A DNA stretch of 21,891 nucleotides from Puniceicoccales bacterium (lineage in GTDB: Bacteria > Verrucomicrobiota > Verrucomicrobiia > Opitutales > UBA953): the NCBI GenBank assembly GCA_031284845.1, contig JAITXH010000083.1, positions 1-21,891 of the forward strand, written 5' to 3'. The stretch's first letter is position 1. Every line of letters starts with the position of its first letter. The position numbers were made by a program, and so were the translations under genes. The notes below the pieces were generated by a model, which made no database searches, was not told the DNA's origin, and saw only the letters and a program-made list of their open reading frames with translations. Shown here in pieces: positions 14,897 to 21,891 of the stretch.

Positions 14897-17260
14897 CTAC
14901 CACGCACGCACGGTGCCGCGCAGCAAGATGTTTTCCGCGTTGGAGCCGACCAGTATTTCAAATTCCCCCGGCTCTACCACGCGGCGTTGTATTGACCGAT
15001 CCCACTCAGCCAGAGCAGTCGCTTCAAAGGCCAGAACAACTTGTGTCTTTTGCCCGGCTTTGAGTTGTATCTTCTCAAAACGAACCAAACGCATGGCGGG
15101 GACGGTAACTGCACTTGAAGGATCATGAAAATAAATCTGCGCTACATCCGTGCCTTCACGCTCACCAATATTGGATACGGTGAAGCGGACCCGGATCACG
15201 CCGTCTGAGGGGACGGTAGGGGTCTCAACCACCAGATCACTGTATTGGAAGCGGGTGTAACTCAGGCCAAACCCAAAGGGCCAGAGCGGGTCGGTGCCGC
15301 TGAACACGTAGTCGCGCCCGGGGTGTTCCGGTGAACCCGGTTTGTTGAAAAGTCCACGCGCTCCGGGCTTATAGTCGTAGGTGGTCGGGAGGTGCCCCGC
15401 GCTACGCGCCACCGACACCGGGAGGCGTCCGCCGGGATCGTGTTTGCCGAACAGGACATCGGCGAGGGCATTGCCTTGCTCTTCGCCTGCATAGAACATG
15501 CTCAAAATGGCGGTGGCATTTTCTTTGATCCATGGCGCGGAACAGGGACGCCCTTGCAAAAAGACGACGATGACGGGACGACCTGTGGCGACGATGGCCC
15601 GGACGAGTTCTTCCTGTGCGTCGGGCAGCACGGGGTTGGGCACATCGTAGCCTGCCCCGGAGGAAGGGCTGTGCGGGAGTCCATCGGCACGCGGGCCGCC
15701 TACCGGGGGCGCGCTTTCGTCTCCGAGCACGACCAGCGCGGCGTCTGCGCCTTTGGCGACGGCGACGGCCTCTTCGAGGCTGTCCCGCGAGGCACGCACT
15801 ATGCCGCTTCCGCGTGCGTAGTGCAGGCGCACTTTGGTGCCGAGCAGATTGCGCAGTCCGCGCAACACAGTCACGCCGTCGGAGTCGTCGCGGCTCCAGG
15901 ATATGCCGCCGAATTGGGAGCGGTCGGCATTGGGGCCGATGACGGCGAGCGTCTTGATGCGGTTGGTATCGAGGGGCAGGAAATCGTCGGTGTTTTTCAG
16001 CAGGATGATGGATTCTGTGGCGAGCCGCCTTGCGAGTGCCCGGGCTTCGGGGGTGCGCAGGCGGGCGGGCAGGAGGGAGGTATCCGCCATGCGGCGCTCT
16101 TCAAAGAGACCTGCGAGAAATTTGAGTCTCAGGACGCGTCCTGCGGCGGTGTCTATGGCGGCTGTGGGCACTTGCCCCTGACGCACCAGCGCGGCGAGTG
16201 CGGCATAAGTGTCTCCGCCTGTCTCCACGTCCACGCCAGCGGTCAGCGCCTGGACGGCAGCGGCCTGGTTGTCTCCGGCGATGGCGAAGACTTTGTAGTT
16301 CATGGCTACGCCTCCCGGGGCGGCGAGCACGATGCCGGGGAAGCGCCACTCTTGCCGCAGCACATTGTCGAGCAGCCAGAAATTGGCATGGCCGGGGATG
16401 GAGTTGATGGTGCTTACTACCGGGACGACGGCTTGGATTTTGGCGCGTTGCACGGCGTCGTAGAAGGGAGGGAAGTGCAGGGAGCGCAGTGTGCGGGTGC
16501 TTAGCGATACGGGGGCACCGTAGAGGCCGCCGTCTGCAGAGCCCCATCCGGCGAAGTGCAGCGCGGTGCCGAACACTTTGTTGGGCGCGAGGCCGTCGCT
16601 GATTCTGCGCCCCTGAAGCCCTTCCATGTAGGCTAGCGCCATTTCGGTGACGAGTGTCGGGCATTCGCCAAAGCATTGTTCGATGCCGCCGAAGCGCGGG
16701 TCGCGCCCCAGGGCGAACGAGGGGCCGAGGAGTTGCGCCGCGCCGATGGCGGCGGCCTCGACAGCGAGCTGCGAGGCCATATCGCGCACGAGTGCCGGTG
16801 ACCATGTGGCACCCAGGGCGAGCGTGCCCGGGAAGATGGTGGCTCCGCGTGCCAGGACGCCGTGTGCGCCGCCTGTGATGAAAAGCGGTGGAATGCCGAG
16901 GCGGGATTTTTGCAGCAAATGGGCCTGAAGGTCGCGGGCTTTGATGGTGTTTTCTGCGGCATCGGCGCCGGCTTCCATGAGGACGATACCCGGCGTGCGG
17001 TCTTTGGTGAAGCGTTCGAGGGATTCCGGGGACACGGCACCGTCGAATATTTGCAGGCGGGCGAGTTCCATTTGCCGGAGCTGGTCGCATTTCTCCTCAA
17101 GCGTCATGCGCGACAGCAGGTCGCTGACGCGGATGTCCACGGTTTGCGTGGCGTCTTTGTAGAGCGCTGCAGTCTGGGCTGTCGCGTGAATGCAAAGCAG
17201 GAGCATCAGGAGGCACTGGAGGAAAAAGCGCAGCGGGCGTATGTTTAGGATGTTAGGCAT
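14897..17260 (-). CDS. Exported GH3-family beta-glucosidase-like protein, probable pseudoenzyme
   Basis: At 787 residues, with a signal peptide (FFLQCLLMLLLCIHATAQ), it has the GH3 layout: an N-terminal barrel (about 40-390), an alpha/beta sandwich (about 410-620, including DPGGRLPVSVARS near 608), and an Fn3-like C-terminus after WPFGFGLSYTRFQYSDL. Active-site positions are eroded. The V-S-D-W/H nucleophile motif reads VLAAPGG at 311-317, with Ala at the Asp position (314). The family Asp in GIDAVHG is Gly (ITGGAHG, 128-134). The Lys of KHF is Leu (ALHF, 233-236). RDPRWGR reads RDPRFGG. The DR-x-L-x-LP acid/base region is replaced by GYDVPNPVLPD. It starts 18 bases after the lolD-like stop, so it is probably the last gene of that operon. 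A sugar-binding role is possible. Confidence 0.85.
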   Translation of the reverse strand: MPNILNIRPLRFFLQCLLMLLLCIHATAQTAALYKDATQTVDIRVSDLLSRMTLEEKCDQLRQMELARLQIFDGAVSPESLERFTKDRTPGIVLMEAGADAAENTIKARDLQAHLLQKSRLGIPPLFITGGAHGVLARGATIFPGTLALGATWSPALVRDMASQLAVEAAAIGAAQLLGPSFALGRDPRFGGIEQCFGECPTLVTEMALAYMEGLQGRRISDGLAPNKVFGTALHFAGWGSADGGLYGAPVSLSTRTLRSLHFPPFYDAVQRAKIQAVVPVVSTINSIPGHANFWLLDNVLRQEWRFPGIVLAAPGGVAMNYKVFAIAGDNQAAAVQALTAGVDVETGGDTYAALAALVRQGQVPTAAIDTAAGRVLRLKFLAGLFEERRMADTSLLPARLRTPEARALARRLATESIILLKNTDDFLPLDTNRIKTLAVIGPNADRSQFGGISWSRDDSDGVTVLRGLRNLLGTKVRLHYARGSGIVRASRDSLEEAVAVAKGADAALVVLGDESAPPVGGPRADGLPHSPSSGAGYDVPNPVLPDAQEELVRAIVATGRPVIVVFLQGRPCSAPWIKENATAILSMFYAGEEQGNALADVLFGKHDPGGRLPVSVARSAGHLPTTYDYKPGARGLFNKPGSPEHPGRDYVFSGTDPLWPFGFGLSYTRFQYSDLVVETPTVPSDGVIRVRFTVSNIGEREGTDVAQIYFHDPSSAVTVPAMRLVRFEKIQLKAGQKTQVVLAFEATALAEWDRSIQRRVVEPGEFEILVGSNAENILLRGTVRAW

Positions 17261-17278
17261 TGTATCGTGCAGCGTGGT

Positions 17279-18019
17279 TTAAACGCTTCGGTTTTCAGGA
17301 TTATCTCCGTTTGTCTCGTCGTGTAGTTTGCCGTGGCGCAGCACCAGCGTTTGCGAGGCCAGATTGGCGAATGCGATGTTGTGCGTGACGAGTATCAAGG
17401 CGACATTTTCCGCCTTCGTCAACTCGAGCAGCAAGGCCATGATTTCCTCTCCGGTGTGTTCGTCGAGGTTGCCCGTCGGCTCGTCGGCGAGAATGAGGCG
17501 CGGGTGGTTGACGAGGGCGCGGGCGAGTGCCACGCGCTGGCATTCGCCTCCGGAGAGTTGCCCGGGCAGATGCGTCATGCGCCCGCTCAGGCCCACGCGC
17601 TCCAGCAGTGCGCTTGCATCCGTGTTTGTCTCCCGTCTTGGCCGCCCTGCGATGCGCCCGGCCAGGGCGACGTTTTCCAGCGCGGTCAGTTCCGGGACGA
17701 GGTGGTAGGCTTGAAATACGTAGCCCAGCCAGCGTGCTCTGCGGTTGGCGAGAAAAGCGTTGCCGCGTCCGCTTACCCGTTCGCCGTTCCAGTGCAATTC
17801 GCCGGAATCGGCGCGGTCGAGTCCGCCGAGGATTTGCAGCAGTGTCGTCTTCCCGGCTCCGGATGCGCCGCGGATGCTGACGAAGCGCCCGGCCTCGATG
17901 TCCAGCGAGACGCCGTCCAGCACGGGCAGAGAGCCGTGCGGGGTCTTGAAGCTTTTGGCCAGCGCGGAGGCCTGAAGCACAGGCGCGGCAGCGCGGGGGA
18001 ATTGGGGGTCAACCGGCAT
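17279..18019 (-). CDS. LolD/MacB-type ABC transporter ATPase
   Basis: This cytoplasmic ATPase energises a permease of the LolCDE/MacB/FtsE-like class, which moves lipoproteins or other substrates out of the inner membrane. At 246 residues, all motifs are intact: Walker A GASGAGKT (51-58), Q-loop Gln103, signature LSGGE (155-159), Walker B LILADEPTGNLDE (from 175) and H-loop His203. The ADEPTGNLD form is typical of the LolD/MacB subfamily. Its start overlaps the end of the permease gene by 11 bases, indicating translational coupling. The GH3-like gene follows after 18 bases. Confidence 0.9.
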   Translation of the reverse strand: MPVDPQFPRAAAPVLQASALAKSFKTPHGSLPVLDGVSLDIEAGRFVSIRGASGAGKTTLLQILGGLDRADSGELHWNGERVSGRGNAFLANRRARWLGYVFQAYHLVPELTALENVALAGRIAGRPRRETNTDASALLERVGLSGRMTHLPGQLSGGECQRVALARALVNHPRLILADEPTGNLDEHTGEEIMALLLELTKAENVALILVTHNIAFANLASQTLVLRHGKLHDETNGDNPENRSV

Positions 18020-19271
18020 CGCGCATGGCCTCCGAGGGTTTGCGCCGGGCGGCCCACAGGGCGGGCAGGATTGAGACGGTGAGCATTAAAACGAGGGTGA
18101 GCACGGCGGTTTTGGTGAAATCGTGGAAGTCGTAATGAAGGGGCACTGAGTCGAAGCGGTATTGTTCGAGAAGCGTCTCTCCGGCACCCATCAACGCTAT
18201 GATTTTTTGCCGGAAATGGAGAATGAGAAGGGCGAGGCCTGTGCCGAGGGCATAGCCTGCGCTGCCGATGATCAGGCCTTGCGCGAGGAAAAGGCCCAGT
18301 ATCTGGGCCGGGCGCCCGCCCAGTGCGCCGAGCAGCCCTATCTCCCGCGTGCGCCGGACGACGTGGTTGAAAAGTGTGCTGCCGATGGAAAACGAAGCGA
18401 CGAGGATGATGATAAACATGAGAAAAAAGAGCAGTTCCTTTTCCATCGCCACCGCGTCGAGAAACGCTTTGCGGTTATCCGTCCACGGCGTCGCCTTCAG
18501 GGATAAGCCTGTCTCGCTGAAATGGTGGTCGAGTTTTTTAGCAAAATCAGCGGCCTGTGTATGATCTTTCAATTTCACGTGAGTGCGCGTGGCGCTGCCG
18601 GGGGGAAGGCTGAACAACTCTCTGGCAGTGCGCAATGTGATGAGCACCAGCCTTTCGTCAATGTCCGCAAAGCCTGTGTGGATGATGCCGCAGACTTCCA
18701 GTTCTTTGGGCAGAAAAGGGGCTGCTTCGTCCAGCGCCTTCGAGACCCGCCCTGACGAGACGAGCAGGATTTGGCTGCCGATGCCAAGGCGTAATTCCCG
18801 CGCCAGCCGGCTTCCGAGGATGACGCGCTCATCGTCCATGTCTTCCATTTTCCCCCTTTGAAGATAATTGGAGAGCGGCGTCACATGAGGTTCGTTGCGC
18901 ACGTCAATCCCCCGCGCACCGATGAGCCGGAATTCGCCATCGTCGGATTTCAAGATGACGCCTCCCTGGATGTATGAGGCGGCGGCGAGGACTTCCTGAT
19001 GCTCCAGAAGGCTTTTCTCCAGTGAGGCCACAGGGGACATGGGAGAGCCGTTGGCGTGGATTTCGACATCGCCGACGGATTCCCGTATGCGCTTACGGTG
19101 TTCTTCGCCGAAGCTGAACATGACCGTTTGCACGACGAGCAGGGCAGTTACTCCGAAGGCCACGCCGAGAGTGGACACGAAGGCGAACACCGGGAAGCGG
19201 CGTGGCGGGAAGAGCTGTCTGCAAGCGAGGAAAATCGGCCACATGGAGGAATTGAAAATCGGCATGGTCAC
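18009..19271 (-). CDS. LolC/LolE-type ABC transporter permease
   Basis: This inner-membrane permease has the four-helix LolC/E layout in 420 residues. TM1 is near 28-54, followed by a large periplasmic MacB-like domain (about 60-270). TM2 lies around LLFFLMFIIILVASFSIG, TM3 around LGLFLAQGLIIGSAGYALG, and TM4 around AVLTLVLMLTVSILPALWAARR. The GLLGALGG stretch before TM3 is the coupling-helix region. Only one permease accompanies the ATPase, so it probably acts as a homodimer, like LolF, not a LolC-LolE pair. The start may be GTG 19271 or ATG 19265, two codons later; neither has a Shine-Dalgarno sequence. Confidence 0.85.
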   Translation of the reverse strand: MTMPIFNSSMWPIFLACRQLFPPRRFPVFAFVSTLGVAFGVTALLVVQTVMFSFGEEHRKRIRESVGDVEIHANGSPMSPVASLEKSLLEHQEVLAAASYIQGGVILKSDDGEFRLIGARGIDVRNEPHVTPLSNYLQRGKMEDMDDERVILGSRLARELRLGIGSQILLVSSGRVSKALDEAAPFLPKELEVCGIIHTGFADIDERLVLITLRTARELFSLPPGSATRTHVKLKDHTQAADFAKKLDHHFSETGLSLKATPWTDNRKAFLDAVAMEKELLFFLMFIIILVASFSIGSTLFNHVVRRTREIGLLGALGGRPAQILGLFLAQGLIIGSAGYALGTGLALLILHFRQKIIALMGAGETLLEQYRFDSVPLHYDFHDFTKTAVLTLVLMLTVSILPALWAARRKPSEAMRDAG

Positions 19272-19379
19272 AAAAAGAAGAAAAGCTGGAAAGCGGAAAA
19301 GTCAGCTATGTTCTGTTTCCAGAGATGAAGGGAAGGGGTATCAGAGGGGCCGGGAGTTATATTTTTTTTGTTGAATCCC

Positions 19380-19504
19380 GGCGTTGCCCCGGCAGTGTGC
19401 GCGGTGCCAGGCCCCATGCAACGGACGCCGACGAATCCCGCCAGGACCGGAAGGTAGCAACGGCAGTCAGGATGTTCGTGTGCCGTGGGTCGCCTGGTTT
19501 TTTT
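19380..19504 (+). ncRNA. ffs: Signal recognition particle RNA, small (4.5S-like) bacterial type
   Basis: SRP RNA binds Ffh and targets nascent membrane proteins to the translocon. The diagnostic S-domain tip is clear: CAGGACCGGAAGGTAGCAAC at 19442-19461, with the GGAA tetraloop closed by ACC/GGT and the symmetric internal loop CAGG/AGCA. The stem below pairs CGAATCC (from about 19431) with GGATGTTCG (about 19480-19488). The ends pair GGCG (19380) with CGCC (19491-19494), followed by a run of seven T at 19498-19504. A TATATT box at 19358-19363 could be the -10. No Alu domain is visible. The exact ends are estimated to within several bases. Confidence 0.9.
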
Positions 19505-19808
19505 GTGCCCGCCTGCGCCATTCTCATCGGGCAGAAAGGCGAAAAATCCCCCTCGTCTTGTCCAGCTTTACCCCATGGAAAGGCATTAGAATGTCTTGTT
19601 TACTCAAGTAGTTTGTCTTCTGCGAAAGCGGTTGCTCTGTTTTATTGTTTGTATTTTTAGTAAAGATATGCACTTTGCCTCCTGTCCAGCACGGAAGCGA
19701 TTTCAGAGAAAAGCCGCCGTGTCTGTTTCGACCAGACTTCTGGAGGACATTTTCAACACAATTCCGGGCCTCCACGTTTGCCCGATACTTCAGGCATTTT
19801 AAACTTCC
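19505..19808. other. Leader region between SRP RNA and binding-protein gene
   Basis: No gene supported. It contains the terminator-like hairpin at 19579-19600 and an AT-rich stretch (about 19610-19670) that should carry the promoter of the uptake operon. TTGTTT and TATGCA separated by about 16 bases (about 19646-19673) is one possible pair. I looked for TPP and other common riboswitch cores and saw none. Confidence 0.45.
19579..19600 (+). terminator. Possible small terminator in the leader
   Basis: AAGGCATT (19580-19587) pairs with AATGTCTT (19590-19597) with one G-T wobble and is followed by GTTTACT. The stem is AT-rich and the T run is short, so function is uncertain. Confidence 0.25.
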
Positions 19809-21065
19809 ATGAAACGAAAACTCGCTCACATCAACGCACGCCGCGCGCATTATCCCCGGCACCGCCGTCTCGGCGCAGCCAAGCTCACCGTCCCTGCCGT
19901 GGTGCTGGTAGCCGGGGTGTTCACCGTGGTGCTCGCCTTCCTTTTCCTCACACCCGGGGCAAAGAGTGATAATTCCGCTGCGGCAGATTCCTCTGCCGTC
20001 ATTTCCACCTCCTCCAATTCCGTCGCACCGAGAATCCCTTCCAAAAAACGTGCCTTCCGCGTCGGCATCAATTTCTGGACAGGCTTGGCTGAGAAGAAGG
20101 GCTGGTTCAAGGAAGCCTTCGAACCGCTCAATGCCGAAATCGAAGTCGTTGACCGCCGCGTAGCCGGTGGTGCCGAGGCAGCCCTTTTCAAACGTGGCGA
20201 CATCCACATCGGCGAACGCATGGCTTACCCCACGCTTCAGCACAAGGCCAACGGCTTTGACTTCGTCGTCGTCGCCGCCAGTGGAGAGGCACCCCCTCGC
20301 CGTGCTACGACCATCGTCCGCACTGCTTCTACTGTAAAAACGCTCGCCGATCTCAAAGGCAAAGTCCTCGGTGCGCACCGTCTCGGATGCCCCTACTTCG
20401 CCACCTATGAAGCGCTCCTCGGCGCCGGTCTCCAACTCGATACCGAGTTGAAAAAAGGCGATGTGCGCCATGTGAACATCACCGGGCAGCCCGCCATCCT
20501 CGCCCTCCTTTCCGGCGAAATCGAAGCACTCAGTGTCCACTTGGCCATGCCCGACTACGCTCAACTTTTCAGAGACGGGCGCATCCGCGAGATCGGCACC
20601 GCGCTCCCCGGTGGGCAGTATGTCACCAACGGCGGACGTGCTCTCATTGTCACCACGCGCAACTTCGCCAACGAAAACCCCGACCTCATCCAGGCCTACC
20701 TGCGCGTCTATGAGCGTGCCCGCCGCTACATCATTGACGAGAAGCACTACGACGAAGCTGCGACCATCTCTTCCGAGCAATTTCGCACGCCCAAGGACAT
20801 CTCCCTCTTCCTCGTTCAGGACGCAGAGACCCGCCTCACGCTCAACAAAATCCATCCTGATGCTCAGGAAGCCGTGGATGCCCTCAAGAGCTTCCTCCAC
20901 TGGGCGATCACCAATGGTGATGACTTCTACACCACCAAGCCGCTCACTGATGCGCAGGTGGAAGAGTTTGTGGACCGCCGCTTTTTCGCCGGTGGCCAGT
21001 ATTACGTAGATACCACTGGCACTGATGCGCAGCTAGCGGCTCCCCTGACACTGCCGAAACAGTGA
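19809..21065 (+). CDS. NMT1/SsuA/TauA-class ABC substrate-binding protein, membrane-anchored
   Basis: This is the binding component of a nitrate/sulfonate/taurine-class importer, 418 residues long. Residues 1-25 are very basic (MKRKLAHINARRAHYPRHRR). A single hydrophobic segment spans about 26-48, and a Ser/Ala-rich linker runs from about 51 to 75. The periplasmic-binding fold begins at about 81 (AFRVGINFWTGLAEKKGWF). Family features include TVKTLADLKGKVLGAHRLG (about 174-193), GQPAILALLSGEIEA, and the late NENPDLIQAYLRVYERAR. There is no lipobox Cys and no obvious signal-peptidase I site, so an uncleaved anchor is inferred. A permease gene of the same class follows. Substrate cannot be told. 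Confidence 0.88.
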   Translation: MKRKLAHINARRAHYPRHRRLGAAKLTVPAVVLVAGVFTVVLAFLFLTPGAKSDNSAAADSSAVISTSSNSVAPRIPSKKRAFRVGINFWTGLAEKKGWFKEAFEPLNAEIEVVDRRVAGGAEAALFKRGDIHIGERMAYPTLQHKANGFDFVVVAASGEAPPRRATTIVRTASTVKTLADLKGKVLGAHRLGCPYFATYEALLGAGLQLDTELKKGDVRHVNITGQPAILALLSGEIEALSVHLAMPDYAQLFRDGRIREIGTALPGGQYVTNGGRALIVTTRNFANENPDLIQAYLRVYERARRYIIDEKHYDEAATISSEQFRTPKDISLFLVQDAETRLTLNKIHPDAQEAVDALKSFLHWAITNGDDFYTTKPLTDAQVEEFVDRRFFAGGQYYVDTTGTDAQLAAPLTLPKQ

Positions 21066-21124
21066 GCGCCCCTCCTTCTCCTCGAAAAAACATCCGTTTC
21101 GTAACTTCTCGCTTTTTTTCATCC

Positions 21125-21306
21125 ATGAAATCCACCCACATTGCACCCACAGCCCGCATTGTTCCGGCGTTTCAGTCTGACGCATTCCACGTTTCATTTT
21201 CGCGCCCGGCGCCATCGGTGTCATCGCATTTGACACCGCCGCCTCTGCCGCGGATTCCTGCCACTTCGGGCGCAACAAGAAGCCTGCCCTCCACCAATAC
21301 CAATAA
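21125..21306 (+). pseudogene. Short ORF, probably frameshifted, between binding protein and permease
   Basis: An ATG at 21125 opens MKSTHIAPTARIVPAFQSDA. After about residue 23 the same frame turns into a Pro/Ser-rich low-complexity sequence ending at 21310. A different frame, from about 21194 to the TAA at 21304-21306, reads RFIFAPGAIGVIAFDTAASA, then ADSCHFGRNKKPALHQYQ, with codon third positions mostly G or C as in neighbouring genes. A -1 shift near 21190 would join the two into a protein of about 60 residues with a signal-peptide-like middle. It may be a decayed gene or a sequencing error. Family unknown. Confidence 0.35.
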
Positions 21307-21331
21307 ATAATACGGACCCTGATTACGCCCG

Positions 21332-21891
21332 ATGAGCACGCAAAATAACACCACGGCTACACTGGCAGCCACCCGCCAAGGGAGCAGCAGCGCTTTCGTT
21401 GCTGCCCCCTTGACGGGCGATGAGACGGAGCAAAAAGCGACCGTTACCCGACGCACTACCACTACCGCCGACACTCTTGAACGCGTCCGTTCCATTGTTT
21501 CCCATTTACTGCTCCCTGCCGCCATTTTGCTCACATGGGAATTGTTGACCAGAAACGGTTACATTGATGCCCTCTTCCTTCCGCGCCCGATCAAGGTCAT
21601 TGAAGCCTTCCTCAGGCTCTTTGCAGAGGATAAGCTTGCGTTGGACATTCAGGTCAGTGCGACCACAGTCATCAAGGGCTTTGTTGCTGGCACGAGTATC
21701 GGCCTGCTCGCCGGTTTCACCTGCGGTATTTCGCGTATAGTTGAAAGTCTCTTCGGACCTCTTTTGAACACTATCCGTCAGGTGCCTCCGATGGCGTGGC
21801 TCCCGCTCATCGTCCTGTGGATCGGCGCGGGCGATCTCGCCAAGACCATCATCATCGGCAAAGCCGTTTTCTTTCCGGTTTTTCTGAACAC
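21332..21891 (+). CDS. SsuC/TauC/NrtB-class ABC transporter permease, 3' end cut off
   Basis: This is the inner-membrane permease partner of the preceding binding protein. The 186 complete codons in the window cover a hydrophilic N-terminal region of about 55 residues rich in Thr and Ala (longer than usual), TM1 (LLLPAAILLTWELL, about 59-72), the family motif LFLPRPIKVIEAF, the helix KGFVAGTSIGLLAGF, and RQVPPMAWLPLIVLWIG, which is diagnostic for this permease class. The EAA loop lies beyond the window edge. ATG 21332 is chosen as the first start in frame. No Shine-Dalgarno sequence is seen. Confidence 0.9.
   Translation, partial: MSTQNNTTATLAATRQGSSSAFVAAPLTGDETEQKATVTRRTTTTADTLERVRSIVSHLLLPAAILLTWELLTRNGYIDALFLPRPIKVIEAFLRLFAEDKLALDIQVSATTVIKGFVAGTSIGLLAGFTCGISRIVESLFGPLLNTIRQVPPMAWLPLIVLWIGAGDLAKTIIIGKAVFFPVFLN

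Noticed and set aside
15392..16504. 370-codon plus-strand frame opposite the GH3-like gene
   Set aside because: Antisense of a well-supported GH3 homologue with continuous family similarity across the region.
19505..19808. Riboswitch upstream of the ABC uptake operon
   Set aside because: I looked for TPP and other common riboswitch cores and saw no conserved motif.
19524..20900. 458-codon minus-strand frame opposite the binding-protein gene
   Set aside because: It crosses the non-coding leader and the certain binding-protein gene and has no recognisable domain.

Overview
The window is a GC-rich bacterial chromosome segment. It most likely comes from the Verrucomicrobiota or the wider PVC group, with an Opitutales-like member as the best guess. 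That placement is inferred from several features: a shortened spc/alpha ribosomal cluster resembling the chlamydial one (no rpmD, adk, infA or rpmJ at their usual places), a LamG domain fused to a hydrazine-synthase-alpha-like dihaem protein, long Ala/Pro/Lys/Glu tails on ribosomal proteins, and few Shine-Dalgarno sequences.

Layout. (1) Positions 1-413 are the far side of the ribosomal cluster: an undecided coding edge at 1-94, no convincing gene after it, and a strong terminator at 355-392. (2) Positions 414-8803 hold a minus-strand ribosomal protein, secretion and transcription cluster. In transcription order it reads rplF, rplR, rpsE, rplO, secY, map, rpsM, rpsK, rpsD, rpoA, rplQ. It begins abruptly at rplF; rpsH, rpsN and rplE are not upstream in this window. 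(3) Positions 9188-10516 encode a lone YejE-type peptide ABC permease on the plus strand, divergent from rplF. It is followed by a 1254-residue exported LamG/HzsA-like protein with two c-type haem motifs (10631-14395). (4) Positions 14396-14896 are non-coding. They contain a striking nested inverted-repeat element with three long hairpins, two of which show compensatory changes. (5) Positions 14897-19271 are a minus-strand operon: a LolC/E-type permease, a LolD-type ATPase, and an exported GH3-like protein that has lost the catalytic nucleophile and several other active-site residues. (6) A small-type SRP RNA gene lies at 19380-19504 on the plus strand, divergent from the Lol operon. (7) Positions 19809-21891 are a plus-strand nitrate/sulfonate/taurine-class ABC uptake operon: a membrane-anchored binding protein, a short probably frameshifted ORF, and the start of the permease, which is cut by the window edge.

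The first block supplies translation, SecYEG secretion and N-terminal Met removal. SRP RNA and the Lol-type exporter are also envelope or targeting functions, but nothing in the sequence ties the blocks into one system. The most unusual items are the structured repeat element, the apparent GH3 pseudoenzyme behind a Lol-like transporter, the solo YejE with an enlarged extracytoplasmic insertion, and the LamG-HzsA fusion.
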